This document shows positions 8,099-16,975 of a stretch of DNA of 64,000 nt, one piece after another (position 1 is the first letter of the stretch; each line of letters starts with the position of its first letter). A program made the translations under genes and the position numbers. The notes below the pieces were generated by a model. It was not told where the DNA came from and ran no database searches. It was given only the letters and a program-made list of their open reading frames with translations. This DNA comes from Bacteroidota bacterium (GTDB lineage: Bacteria > Bacteroidota > Bacteroidia > JAFLBG01), in NCBI GenBank assembly GCA_017303975.1, contig JAFLBG010000013.1:1-64000 (forward strand). Direction: 5' to 3'.

Positions 8099-11000
8099 AT
8101 GAGTGAACGAATACTCAAGGCATTGATGCAGCTTTTTGCCATCATTGCTCGTGTTGATGGAATTACTACTGATGGCAGAGCCATTGTACAATCATTTCTA
8201 AAACAACAACTTAATTTAGAACAGGTTGAGCTATATCTTAAATCGTTCGATGAATTTTTAGAAGCGCATCATCAAGTTTCCAAAAGAAAAGATGGCTCAC
8301 AAAAACGCACATCAGTTAACTCTGTTAAGGTTCTAAAAATCTGTACTCAAATCAATGCAGAACTTACTCAGAAACAAAAAGTAGTTGTATTAATTCGTTT
8401 GTTAGAGTTTATTCATTCTAGCTACGAAATTTCTTCGCAAGAGCTTGAGTTTGTTACCACTGTAGCAGATACATTTAATATTGACGAGCAAGAATTTTTA
8501 CGCTGCTTAAATTTTATTAAAAGCAACATCAACGATATTCCTGACTCTTCTAAGCTTTTAGTAATTGATAATAAAAAAGAAAACACACATGGTGTTAATA
8601 CCAAACATATTTACTCAGAAGGTATTGGAAATGGACAAATAAGAGTATTGTGCATTCCAAGTGTAAATATGTATTCGCTGTACTATTTTGGCGATTCAGA
8701 TTTATTATTAAATGGGCAGATAATTGGCAAAGAAAAAATCTATATTCTTACAGAAGGCTCGTCTATACGAAGCTCTAAAGTAAGCCCAATTTATTATAGC
8801 GATATAATTAGTGCCTTCTTAAGCGACACCTCAAAAGCTAAAGTATCTTTCGTAGCACATGATTTAGAATATAAATTTAAAGGCGGCAAAATTGGTTTAC
8901 GAGATATTAATATAACAGAAGATTCCGGAAAGTTAATTGGCATAATGGGTGGTAGTGGTGCAGGAAAATCAACATTGCTTAATGTATTAAACAGTAATGA
9001 AGTTCCAAGTGGTGGCGCAGTACTTATAAATGGAATAAATATACACACCCAAAAAGATAAGATTGAAGGAGTAATCGGACATGTATCTCAAGATGATTTA
9101 TTGATTGAAGAATTAACCGTTTACCAAAATTTATTTTACAACGCTAAACTTTGTTTTGGAAATTTGCAGGATGAGCAAATATCTCAAATGGTATTGGATT
9201 TACTTACCAGTCTTGGCTTATACGAAACAAAAGATTTAAAAGTTGGTTCCCCGTTAGAAAAAACTATTAGCGGTGGCCAACGTAAACGATTGAATATTGC
9301 ACTCGAACTCATACGCGAACCTTCAGTTCTATTTGTAGATGAGCCAACCTCTGGGCTTTCATCTAGAGATTCGGAAAACATTATGGACCTTTTAAAGGAA
9401 TTGGCTTTAAAAGGAAAATTAGTTTTTGTGGTTATACATCAACCATCGTCAGACATTTTTAAAATGTTTGACAAGCTAATGATTTTAGATGTTGGCGGAT
9501 ACCCTATTTATTATGGTAATCCGGTAGATGCGGTAATTTATTTTAAAACAATTATAAACCACGTAAACAGCAATGAAAGTGAGTGTCCGGAATGTGGTAA
9601 CGTAAATCCGGAACAAATTTTTAATATAATTGAATCGAAGGTGTTGGATGAATATGGAAATCTTACTCACAACAGAAAGGTTTCCCCACTAGAATGGAAT
9701 AAGTTTTATAAAGAAAATATCGAAAAAAAATCAGCACCTGTTTTATCAAATGGTGCTATTCCAGAAAGCACCTTCAAAATACCAACAAAACTAAAACAAT
9801 TTAACGTATTTATTACACGCGATGTAAAATCAAAATTAACTAACAGTCAATACTTGGCTATTAATTTAATTGAATCGCCCCTACTTGCTTTTATTTTAGC
9901 TTATTTGGTTAAGTTTTACAATACAGACATCTCCAATAAAATAGGTTATATATTCCGTGAAAACGAAAACATAACAGCCTATTTATTTATGTGTGTTGTA
10001 GTTGCATTGTTTATTGGACTAACGGTAAGTGCCGAAGAAATTATTAGGGATAGAAAAATATTGAAAAGAGAATCGTTTTTAAATTTGAGTAGAAGCAGTT
10101 ATCTCATTTCAAAAATATTTGTCATGTTTGTTCTATCTGCCATTCAAACAGTTATGTTTGTAGCAATGGGCAATTGGATATTAGATATAAATGGGATGTC
10201 TTTTGATTATTGGTTTGTATTATTTACTACATCTTGCTTTGCAAACATGTTAGGTTTAAATATTTCAGCAAGTTTTAATTCTGCCGTAACCATCTACATT
10301 TTAATTCCATTTTTAATTATACCTCAACTATTATTAAGCGGTGTAATTGTAAAATTCGACAAACTAAATCCATCCATTACATCTCAAAAACATGTTCCAT
10401 TTACAGGAGAAATAATGACCTCTCGTTGGGCGTTTGAAGCTTTGGCCGTAAATCAATTCAAAAAAAATGGATATGAATCTGCTTTCTATATATATGATAA
10501 AGCAATGAGTATTGCTGATTTTAAGAAAAATTATTGGATACCAAAACTAAAAGCAAAAATTGATAAGTGCGAGAATATTTATAAAAATGCAGATGCAAAA
10601 CAGGAAGTTACAGACGATATTAATTTATTGCGCAATGAACTTATAAAGGAAAACAAAGCTCAAAAACAATTGAAATTTGCGAATGCAGAACAACTAACTA
10701 TTGAAACTTTTAGTAGCGAAAAAGCAGCAGAGTTGAGAGATTATCTTGCAAAACTAAACTCTTCGTATATCAAAAAATATAACAACGCAAGTAACGAAAA
10801 AGATAAGCTAATTTCTAAGCGTAATGCCACACCAGAAGCTAAAGAAGCATTTATGGTGCTTAAAAACAACCAAGAGAATGAAAGCCTAAACGATTTAGTA
10901 AGAAATAGTAATGAGCTAGATAAAATATTAGAAAAAGATGGAGAGCTTATTCAACGAGCAGATCCAATTTTCTTAGACCCTCAGCAATCTAATTTTGGGC

Positions 11001-11194
11001 GTGCACACTTTTTTGCACCTCGCAAAAAGTTTTTAGGAAAGTATTATGACACGTATTGGTTTAATATTTCTATTATTTGGTTAATGTCTTTTGTACTTTC
11101 AATTACACTGTACTTCGATTTACTTCGAAAACTGATAAATGGGTTGGAAGAGATAGTTTCTAGAATTACAAAAAAAGCTCCTGCTCAGGCATAA
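8099..11194 (+). CDS. TerB-like N-domain fused to ABCG-type ABC transporter (ATPase plus permease)
   Basis: This 1031-residue protein combines several parts. Residues 1-150 are helical and resemble TerB-like domains (start MSERILKALMQLFAIIARVDG). Residues 150-245 form a small beta-rich linker, possibly a degenerate FHA-like domain. The ABC ATPase has Walker A GGSGAGKST (284-292), signature SGGQRKRLN (from 391), Walker B LFVDEPTSGL (411-420) and the H-loop His447. An ABC2-type membrane domain (about 585-765) has six hydrophobic segments, followed by a long charged coiled-coil region (about 800-945) and a last membrane helix near the C-terminus. ATPase-then-permease order matches the ABCG/White group, normally exporters acting as dimers. 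The TerB-like front end and coiled-coil insertion before the last helix are unusual. The substrate is unknown; partners are likely the genes at 6700, 7627 and 11199. Confidence 0.82.
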   Translation: MSERILKALMQLFAIIARVDGITTDGRAIVQSFLKQQLNLEQVELYLKSFDEFLEAHHQVSKRKDGSQKRTSVNSVKVLKICTQINAELTQKQKVVVLIRLLEFIHSSYEISSQELEFVTTVADTFNIDEQEFLRCLNFIKSNINDIPDSSKLLVIDNKKENTHGVNTKHIYSEGIGNGQIRVLCIPSVNMYSLYYFGDSDLLLNGQIIGKEKIYILTEGSSIRSSKVSPIYYSDIISAFLSDTSKAKVSFVAHDLEYKFKGGKIGLRDINITEDSGKLIGIMGGSGAGKSTLLNVLNSNEVPSGGAVLINGINIHTQKDKIEGVIGHVSQDDLLIEELTVYQNLFYNAKLCFGNLQDEQISQMVLDLLTSLGLYETKDLKVGSPLEKTISGGQRKRLNIALELIREPSVLFVDEPTSGLSSRDSENIMDLLKELALKGKLVFVVIHQPSSDIFKMFDKLMILDVGGYPIYYGNPVDAVIYFKTIINHVNSNESECPECGNVNPEQIFNIIESKVLDEYGNLTHNRKVSPLEWNKFYKENIEKKSAPVLSNGAIPESTFKIPTKLKQFNVFITRDVKSKLTNSQYLAINLIESPLLAFILAYLVKFYNTDISNKIGYIFRENENITAYLFMCVVVALFIGLTVSAEEIIRDRKILKRESFLNLSRSSYLISKIFVMFVLSAIQTVMFVAMGNWILDINGMSFDYWFVLFTTSCFANMLGLNISASFNSAVTIYILIPFLIIPQLLLSGVIVKFDKLNPSITSQKHVPFTGEIMTSRWAFEALAVNQFKKNGYESAFYIYDKAMSIADFKKNYWIPKLKAKIDKCENIYKNADAKQEVTDDINLLRNELIKENKAQKQLKFANAEQLTIETFSSEKAAELRDYLAKLNSSYIKKYNNASNEKDKLISKRNATPEAKEAFMVLKNNQENESLNDLVRNSNELDKILEKDGELIQRADPIFLDPQQSNFGRAHFFAPRKKFLGKYYDTYWFNISIIWLMSFVLSITLYFDLLRKLINGLEEIVSRITKKAPAQA

Positions 11195-11198
11195 ACTC

Positions 11199-11705
11199 AT
11201 GTACGAGTTTAAAACTACACTACTAAAATTTGGAAAGAAAGGCGAAAAAACTGGTTGGACATACGTTTCAATTCCGTTAGATGTAGCTAATATAATTAAT
11301 CCTTCTATTCGTAAATCATATCGAGTAAAGGGATTTATAGACTCACTTAAAATTAAATTGGTTGCAATTTTACCCGATGGAGATGGCTCTTTTATCATGC
11401 CTATTAATGCCGAAATGAGAAAGAGAATAAGGAAACAACAAGGAGCGGTTGTTACACTAAAATTGTCACTAGATACAGACCCACTGCCGCAATCAACCGA
11501 TTTATTGGATTGTTTATTAGAAGCACCTGTTGCATTAAATAATTTTAAAAAGCTAACATTAGGTCATCAAAATTATTTTTCGAAATGGATAGAAAGCGCC
11601 AAAACTTCACATACAAAAGCCGACAGAATTACAAAAACAATAAAAGGACTTGAACTAGGTTTTAATTATGGTGAAATGATAAGGCATTTTAAAAAAAATT
11701 CTTAA
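11199..11705 (+). CDS. DUF1905/YdeI (OmdA)-like protein
   Basis: This 168-residue soluble protein has two parts. The N-terminal domain (about 1-90) is DUF1905-like, with GWTYVSIPLDVANII and VATILPDGDGSFIMP-like strands as read from KLVAILPDGDGSF. The C-terminal part resembles the YdeI/OmdA bacteriocin-resistance-associated tail, with HQNYFSKWIESAKTSHTKAD and RITKTIKGLELG. It begins four bases after the ABC fusion, so it is very likely translated from the same message. The family is linked by name to outer-membrane-associated stress resistance, but no biochemical role is established. It converges on the nuclease gene at 11708 with only two bases between stop codons. Confidence 0.78.
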   Translation: MYEFKTTLLKFGKKGEKTGWTYVSIPLDVANIINPSIRKSYRVKGFIDSLKIKLVAILPDGDGSFIMPINAEMRKRIRKQQGAVVTLKLSLDTDPLPQSTDLLDCLLEAPVALNNFKKLTLGHQNYFSKWIESAKTSHTKADRITKTIKGLELGFNYGEMIRHFKKNS

Positions 11706-11707
11706 TT

Positions 11708-13186
11708 CTACGCTACTACATTTCTTAAGTAATCAAATATTTTAACCATACCCAACGTATCAAGCTTACAATATTCCTTTAGTGCGTCTTTTGTTTCACA
11801 TATTTTAATAATGTCATTTTCGTGATACAATTTTTCGAATGCCATCATTGCTACAGCACCACTTTTAATTACTAGTTTATCGTAAGACAACTCAGGAAAT
11901 AAAGCAGGAAGTACGTATTTCATAGAATGTGAACCTTTCATTGCCGGATGATAATAGTATTTATTTTCGAATGGAATTATTAAATCAACCATCCTATTTG
12001 TTATTTCTTTTAATTTATCAGCATAGACAGGATATTTTTTTATTAAGTCCTTTAAAATTTGTCGCTCAAAAGAAATATTGTAAACTAAAATAGTACCATC
12101 TACGCCCAAATCGTTTATCAAGCTCTGCATAAAAGGAATACGGGGATCTCCAAAAGGTTCTGCTAAAAATTCTTTATGCTCTAATGTTGATTTTTCGTCT
12201 TTATAAATATGTAACGAATACTGAAACGGGGTGTGTTGATATGGTTTATTCCCTTCAAAATAGGGAACTGCAGGCATAAAGGTTTCAAAGTCCAAAAAGT
12301 AAATAGGGTATTTTACCTGCCCAATAAATTGATTTAATCCGTCTTTATCTACAGTTGGATTATTGCTAATTGCGCTATCTATCTGCGTTTGCGTTGACTT
12401 TTTAAAAACAGATGAATCTTTTATATCGGTAATTTTTACAATTCCTTGATTGTATAAATCCAACTGGTCTTTTTTTGAAACACCAGATAGTTCAAACACA
12501 CTCTCTTTGGGTAAATTGCTCCAACAATGGCCTTTAAAATCGCAATCGTAAGGAGAGAAGCAATGTTCTCCCACTCCAATTTCCGGAGCTTGAGATTCTG
12601 CAAGAGCGTTTTTAGCAATGTTTACTTGTGTTACAATTCTATCTTGCAACTCAATTAGCCTATCGGTAACGCATGTTACAGAGAAAAGCTTGGCTAAATC
12701 AAGCTCTTTTCCTCTGATATAATCCGGATCAATCAATATCAAATAAAAATTTTCAATGGCAATACCGGCATTCTTAATAACATAATATTGCAAGGCCGCA
12801 TCATTAATATATGTATTGGTAAGCCTTACAGAACTTTTTACTTCATATACATTCCAATTTCCGGAGGGTGCTTTTTGCACAATATCAGCTGCAACATACA
12901 CATTATTGTAAATAAATGACGCTTCGTAAATAGTTGTGTTTTCAATTAATGCTAATTGAGTTTCTTCAAACCCTTTATTATAGTCTCGATAAGACGGCTT
13001 CAACTCTACTCCGCCAGGAAAAAGCTTTTGGGCTAATTGTCCTACATTTATTCCTCTCTGAAATATGGCTTGTTTATCTTCGCTAATGGCATCTTTTAGA
13101 TTGTAATTGTTTTTATACAGGTATAACGACTTCAAACATTGCAAAGACCTTATATAAGTTGATTTACTAAGAATAACTTTTTCCAT
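11708..13186 (-). CDS. DUF2779 protein: Cas4-like Fe-S PD-(D/E)xK nuclease plus DEDD-like exonuclease domain
   Basis: This 492-residue protein appears to join two nuclease folds. The N-terminal half has D101 and E115-x-K117 (in VYEVKSS), the PD-(D/E)xK core. It also has four cysteines, C17 and C209/C215/C221, spaced like the [4Fe-4S] clusters of Cas4 and AddB. The C-terminal half (about 290-492) matches DUF2779 and looks like an RNase H/DEDD exonuclease, with D299 and E301 in YFLDFETF, a conserved YNISFE segment, D401 and D476 in YCKLDTLGM. A DNA-processing role in repair or defence is inferred; no activity is established for the family that I know of. It starts seven bases after the mpl stop, so the two are probably co-transcribed. 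Confidence 0.8.
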   Translation of the reverse strand: MEKVILSKSTYIRSLQCLKSLYLYKNNYNLKDAISEDKQAIFQRGINVGQLAQKLFPGGVELKPSYRDYNKGFEETQLALIENTTIYEASFIYNNVYVAADIVQKAPSGNWNVYEVKSSVRLTNTYINDAALQYYVIKNAGIAIENFYLILIDPDYIRGKELDLAKLFSVTCVTDRLIELQDRIVTQVNIAKNALAESQAPEIGVGEHCFSPYDCDFKGHCWSNLPKESVFELSGVSKKDQLDLYNQGIVKITDIKDSSVFKKSTQTQIDSAISNNPTVDKDGLNQFIGQVKYPIYFLDFETFMPAVPYFEGNKPYQHTPFQYSLHIYKDEKSTLEHKEFLAEPFGDPRIPFMQSLINDLGVDGTILVYNISFERQILKDLIKKYPVYADKLKEITNRMVDLIIPFENKYYYHPAMKGSHSMKYVLPALFPELSYDKLVIKSGAVAMMAFEKLYHENDIIKICETKDALKEYCKLDTLGMVKIFDYLRNVVA

Positions 13187-13193
13187 TTAATTC

Positions 13194-14552
13194 TTAGTTT
13201 ATTAATTCATCTGCAAATTTAGCGAAATCAATTCCATCAAAATTTCCCGAGCTCATTAATAACAAATTGGTATTATCAAATTTATTCTTCTTAATAAACT
13301 CTCTCACATCATTCGATGAAGTAAAAACCTTGATTGCATTATTCATGAACGATTGTTGTACTTGCTCTATAGTTATTGGTTTTAGTTTTTTATGTGCGAT
13401 TGTATGCGGATTAAAATATACAACTGCTACATCACAATCGTCCATGGCGCCACTATATTCTTTCAAAAAATTTTCATTCAAACTACTAAATGTATGTAGC
13501 TCCATACAAGCAATTAATTTTCTATTAGGATACTGTTGCTTTGTAGCCATTATAGTCGCTTTCAGTTTAGATGGGGAGTGTGCGAAATCTTTATAAATAG
13601 CAGTTTGATCATTTTTCTTTACTAACTCTAATCTTTTAGCAGCTCCTTTAAAAGTGCTAATTGCATTATAAAAGTCGGCATCAGAAATACCAATTTTATT
13701 GCACACGATACGAGCACCGTTTAAGTTCATTAAATTATGATTGCCGAATACCTTTAGCGGAATATTTCCAAAAGATGTCTTAAGAAACGATACTCCATTT
13801 TCAATAAAATTTTCGGGAACAGCATACGGTAATTTTTCCAATCCAGATTTATTTTCGGTTACAACTTTTTGCACCCACTCATCTTCCTTACAATAAACAA
13901 TTGTTCCATTAGGTTCAAACATATTTAAAAACTGCCTAAACTGATCTACATAGTTTTCAAAAGTCGGAAACACATTGATATGATCCCAAGCAATACCACT
14001 TAAAATTGCAATATGTGGTTTGTAAATATGAAATTTAGGTCGCCTATCAATTGGAGAGGCTAAATATTCATCGCCCTCAATTATTGCCACTTTAGATTCA
14101 TGCTCCAAATTAACCATGGTTTCAAACCCTTCAAGCTGAGCTCCAACCAAGTAATCGCATTTTACATTATTGTGTTTTAGCACATGTAAAATAATTGATG
14201 TAATGGTTGTTTTACCGTGACTCCCGGCAACTACAACGCGAGTTTTATCTTTTGTTTGTTCGTATATATAATCCGGATACGAATATATTTTAAGCCCTAA
14301 CTCTTGCGCTTTTAAAAGCTCAGGATTATCAATTCTGGCGTGCATGCCCAAAATAATTGCATCGATAGAACTATCAATACAAGAAGGATTCCACCCAATT
14401 TGAGAAGGTAATAAACCATACTTTAATAGTCGGCCTTTAGAAGGTTCTACTATTTCATCATCACTTCCCGTAACTTTATACCCTTTTTTATGAAGTGCAA
14501 TGGCTAGATTGTGCATGGCACTACCTCCAACTGCAATAAAATGAACACGCAT
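13194..14552 (-). CDS. mpl: UDP-N-acetylmuramate:L-Ala-gamma-D-Glu-meso-DAP ligase (Mpl)
   Basis: Mpl recycles murein tripeptide by ligating it to UDP-MurNAc in the cytosol, bypassing MurC-E. The N-terminus MRVHFIAVGGSAMHNLA is the Mpl/MurC dinucleotide-like fold. The ATP-binding P-loop is VVAGSHGKTTITS, followed by EGDEYLASPIDRRPKF and the Mur-ligase stretch SGIAWDHINVFPT. The C-terminal domain contains YKDFAHSPSKLKATI and MELHTFSSLN, both typical of Mpl rather than MurC. I place the start at the Met preceding RVHFIAVGG, because homologues begin there; an extension of ten residues to 14582 is possible but has no family support. About 452 residues, full length. The downstream partner in the unit is the two-nuclease gene. 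Confidence 0.92.
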   Translation of the reverse strand: MRVHFIAVGGSAMHNLAIALHKKGYKVTGSDDEIVEPSKGRLLKYGLLPSQIGWNPSCIDSSIDAIILGMHARIDNPELLKAQELGLKIYSYPDYIYEQTKDKTRVVVAGSHGKTTITSIILHVLKHNNVKCDYLVGAQLEGFETMVNLEHESKVAIIEGDEYLASPIDRRPKFHIYKPHIAILSGIAWDHINVFPTFENYVDQFRQFLNMFEPNGTIVYCKEDEWVQKVVTENKSGLEKLPYAVPENFIENGVSFLKTSFGNIPLKVFGNHNLMNLNGARIVCNKIGISDADFYNAISTFKGAAKRLELVKKNDQTAIYKDFAHSPSKLKATIMATKQQYPNRKLIACMELHTFSSLNENFLKEYSGAMDDCDVAVVYFNPHTIAHKKLKPITIEQVQQSFMNNAIKVFTSSNDVREFIKKNKFDNTNLLLMSSGNFDGIDFAKFADELIN

Positions 14553-14657
14553 ATTGTATATATTAATGCTACTAACATACAATTTATGTGTGTAATATTT
14601 CCTTAAAAACAGCAGTAAATATGAACAGATTGCTGTTACTAGATTTCCCCTAAAAGC

Positions 14658-14698
14658 AAAACCCTCAGCCCGATTACATAGTAAACTGTGAGGGTTTT
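14658..14698 (-). terminator. Hairpin terminator after tRNA-Arg
   Basis: A perfect 10-bp inverted repeat (aaaaccctca with tgagggtttt) encloses a 21-base loop, just downstream of the minus-strand tRNA. The minus-strand side ends in a T-rich run. It would end the tRNA transcript before the mpl gene. Confidence 0.7.
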
Positions 14699-14715
14699 AT
14701 TGGTTTTGGCACCAG

Positions 14716-14789
<74 letters not shown>

Positions 14790-14810
14790 TATTTTGTTTT
14801 TTTGAGTGTG

Positions 14811-14818
14811 CAAATATA
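14811..14818 (-). promoter_or_regulatory. -7 promoter element of tRNA-Arg
   Basis: The minus strand reads TATATTTG, an exact TAnnTTTG match, 22 bases upstream of the mature tRNA 5' end. That leaves a short 5' leader to be cut by RNase P. No obvious -33 TTG is present at the usual distance. Confidence 0.55.
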
Positions 14819-14865
14819 GTTTCTTAATTCGAATATGTAAAATTATTTGATAAATAAGCTATTTA

Positions 14866-16905
14866 TCATTTTTCTAGTACCACAAATTCGGTTCTTCTGT
14901 TCTTTGCCCTACCTACTTCCGTATCGTTGGTTGTAACTGGTTTTGCTTTTCCAAACCCCTTAAAAGCGACTAGTCTACCTTTGGGAATCCCTTTTTCTTG
15001 CAACAACTCAAATACCGAAAATGCTCTATCGGTAGATAAGCTTATATTACTTGCTTCGTCTCCAACATTATCGGTATGGCCGTGCACCTCAATCTTTATT
15101 GTTGGATTGTCTTTTAAATACGCCACAAATTCCTCTATTACAGCAATAGACTCTTCTTTTAATTTGGATGAATTAGAATTGAAATAAATATTGTTTAGCG
15201 TGTACGCTTTCCCTACCTCAACAGGTTTACTTTCAAAATTAATCTTTGTAGGTTCTTTCACTGCATTTTCTTCTTTAATGGAAACCAATGATGAATTAAA
15301 AGCATAACCTTCTTTCTTAACCGTTACCACAAAATCTTCTTTCTTTTTCATGTTCACAATTGCAATAAACTCACCGGTAGTTGTATCTACAATAGCTTCT
15401 GTTTTTTCTTTGCTTTTTGCAGATTTTATTTCGACTGTTGCGTTTTTAAGAGCGGCACCTTTCTCGTCCTTCATTTCGCCTTTTATAAATGCCACAGCTG
15501 ATGGACGAGCTTCCTTATAGAGTTCGAACGAATAAATATCCCATCCTCCAACTACTTTTCCTTTTACTTTGGCAGATTGATTGGAGGCAAAATAACCATA
15601 ATGCCCATCGGTACTAACAAAAAAGCCTAAATCATCTGCTTCGGAATTTATTGGATAACCAATGTTTTTAGGAGTAAGCCACTCGCCTTTCTCATCTTTT
15701 CTAACATAAAAAATATCAAATCCTCCAAACCCAGGCTGTCCATCGGACGAAAAATAAAGTGTTTCGCTATCGGAATGCATAAAAGGAGATTTGTCGTGCC
15801 CCTCTGTATTAATTTTTGGTCCTAAATTTACAGGTGGTGCCCAATTTCCGGTAACATCTCTAGTTGTTTTATAAATATCAATACCTCCCAAACCTCCTTT
15901 TCTATCACTTGCAAAATATAGCGATTTGCCATCTGCAGAAAGAGTTGGTTGCGAATCGAAATAAACAGGATCGTTAATTCCATCCACCTTTTTAATCTCA
16001 GTCCATGTGCCACCAACTAATTCAGAATAATAAATATCACAGTTTAGCTGCTCTCCTCCTTCATCTTTACAAATAGTATAAAATAATTTTTTATTATCGA
16101 TGGAAACAGTTGCGCCTCCTTCGTTTGAATTTTTATTGTATGGATCGGGCATTGCAGATCCTTTGTCAAACTTCCCGTTAGTTCCACGTTTGCTAAAAGA
16201 AAAAATCTCTACTTCTTTGTCGCTCTGATAAACAGTATTCTTTGAGTTTTGCGGAACCCTTCTAGTAAATAAAATCATTTCATCATCGGGAGAAATTATA
16301 GGCAAATACTCACTGTTTTGAGTACAAACACCCTCTACTAATTGAGGATCGAATGGAACGGGATTCTTTTTTAGTTCATCTAAATCTCGATAAATTTTAG
16401 CGTACTTAATTATTTCTTTTGATTGCTCTTCTAACGCAGGATAATCTTTTCCATACTTTTTTTCATCATCTGCTTTAAATTTTATAAATTTTTCTAAATA
16501 GGTAATGCACTCAGAATATTTTTCTTGCTCATAATAACTAAAACCTAGGTAGTAATAAGGCTCGGCATGAAAATCAGGACATTTTTCTATTACCTTGAGC
16601 AGGTATTCGTCTATTACTTTATACTTTGTTTTTTCGTATTTTATTGTAAGAATACGTTCTTGAATATAAGCAAATACAGCTTCAATGTAATCAGGATCTA
16701 GCTCCATTGCTTTCTCCAGAAACTTATAACGCTCCTCCTTTTTATATTTCTTTTTATCGGTTCCCTTTTCCAAATTTTTAATCGCTTCTTTATTTTCAGA
16801 CGAACCACATTTCACAGCTTCATCTTGAGAAAAAGCAGATGTATAAAAACAGAGTACAACTAATATAACGTAAAGTGAATATTTCTTTTGATAAAATAAT
16901 TGCAT
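14866..16905 (-). CDS. TPR-PD40-CRD-OmpA envelope protein (PorE-like architecture)
   Basis: About 679 residues. A signal peptide (ending TSAFSQ) is followed by TPR-like helices (about 45-165). Next comes a WD40-like PD40 beta-propeller (about 200-465, with repeats such as LSADGKSLYFASDRKGGLGG), a carboxypeptidase-regulatory-like domain (about 470-545) and an OmpA C-terminal peptidoglycan-binding domain (about 570-end, GHTDNVGD...LSTDRA). This order matches PorE (PG1058) of the type IX secretion system, which anchors the machinery to peptidoglycan. Bacteroidota carry paralogues of this architecture, so identity with PorE is not proven, and no lipobox is seen. The start is placed at 16905 because a TATTTTTG element at 16934-16941 would put the transcription start downstream of the alternative ATG at 16932. 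Confidence 0.85.
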   Translation of the reverse strand: MQLFYQKKYSLYVILVVLCFYTSAFSQDEAVKCGSSENKEAIKNLEKGTDKKKYKKEERYKFLEKAMELDPDYIEAVFAYIQERILTIKYEKTKYKVIDEYLLKVIEKCPDFHAEPYYYLGFSYYEQEKYSECITYLEKFIKFKADDEKKYGKDYPALEEQSKEIIKYAKIYRDLDELKKNPVPFDPQLVEGVCTQNSEYLPIISPDDEMILFTRRVPQNSKNTVYQSDKEVEIFSFSKRGTNGKFDKGSAMPDPYNKNSNEGGATVSIDNKKLFYTICKDEGGEQLNCDIYYSELVGGTWTEIKKVDGINDPVYFDSQPTLSADGKSLYFASDRKGGLGGIDIYKTTRDVTGNWAPPVNLGPKINTEGHDKSPFMHSDSETLYFSSDGQPGFGGFDIFYVRKDEKGEWLTPKNIGYPINSEADDLGFFVSTDGHYGYFASNQSAKVKGKVVGGWDIYSFELYKEARPSAVAFIKGEMKDEKGAALKNATVEIKSAKSKEKTEAIVDTTTGEFIAIVNMKKKEDFVVTVKKEGYAFNSSLVSIKEENAVKEPTKINFESKPVEVGKAYTLNNIYFNSNSSKLKEESIAVIEEFVAYLKDNPTIKIEVHGHTDNVGDEASNISLSTDRAFSVFELLQEKGIPKGRLVAFKGFGKAKPVTTNDTEVGRAKNRRTEFVVLEK

Positions 16906-16953
16906 AAAAAAGGTAATGGTAGTGTTTAGCACACAAAAATAATACCATTACCT
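16906..16953 (-). terminator. Hairpin terminator of the 16976 gene, overlapping the next promoter
   Basis: On the minus strand aggtaatggta (16953-16943) and taccattacct (16921-16911) form an 11-bp perfect stem with a 21-base loop, followed by a run of T. It lies 23 bases after the stop of the T9SS cargo gene and immediately before the ATG of the PorE-like gene. The loop contains that gene's putative -7 element. Confidence 0.6.
16934..16941 (-). promoter_or_regulatory. -7 promoter element of the PorE-like gene
   Basis: The minus strand reads TATTTTTG (exact TAnnTTTG), with a TTG 18 bases further upstream (16960-16962), close to the usual 19-21 spacing. The predicted start near 16927 supports translation from the ATG at 16905. 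Confidence 0.5.
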
Positions 16954-16975
16954 AAATTACAATTTATTTGAGCAA

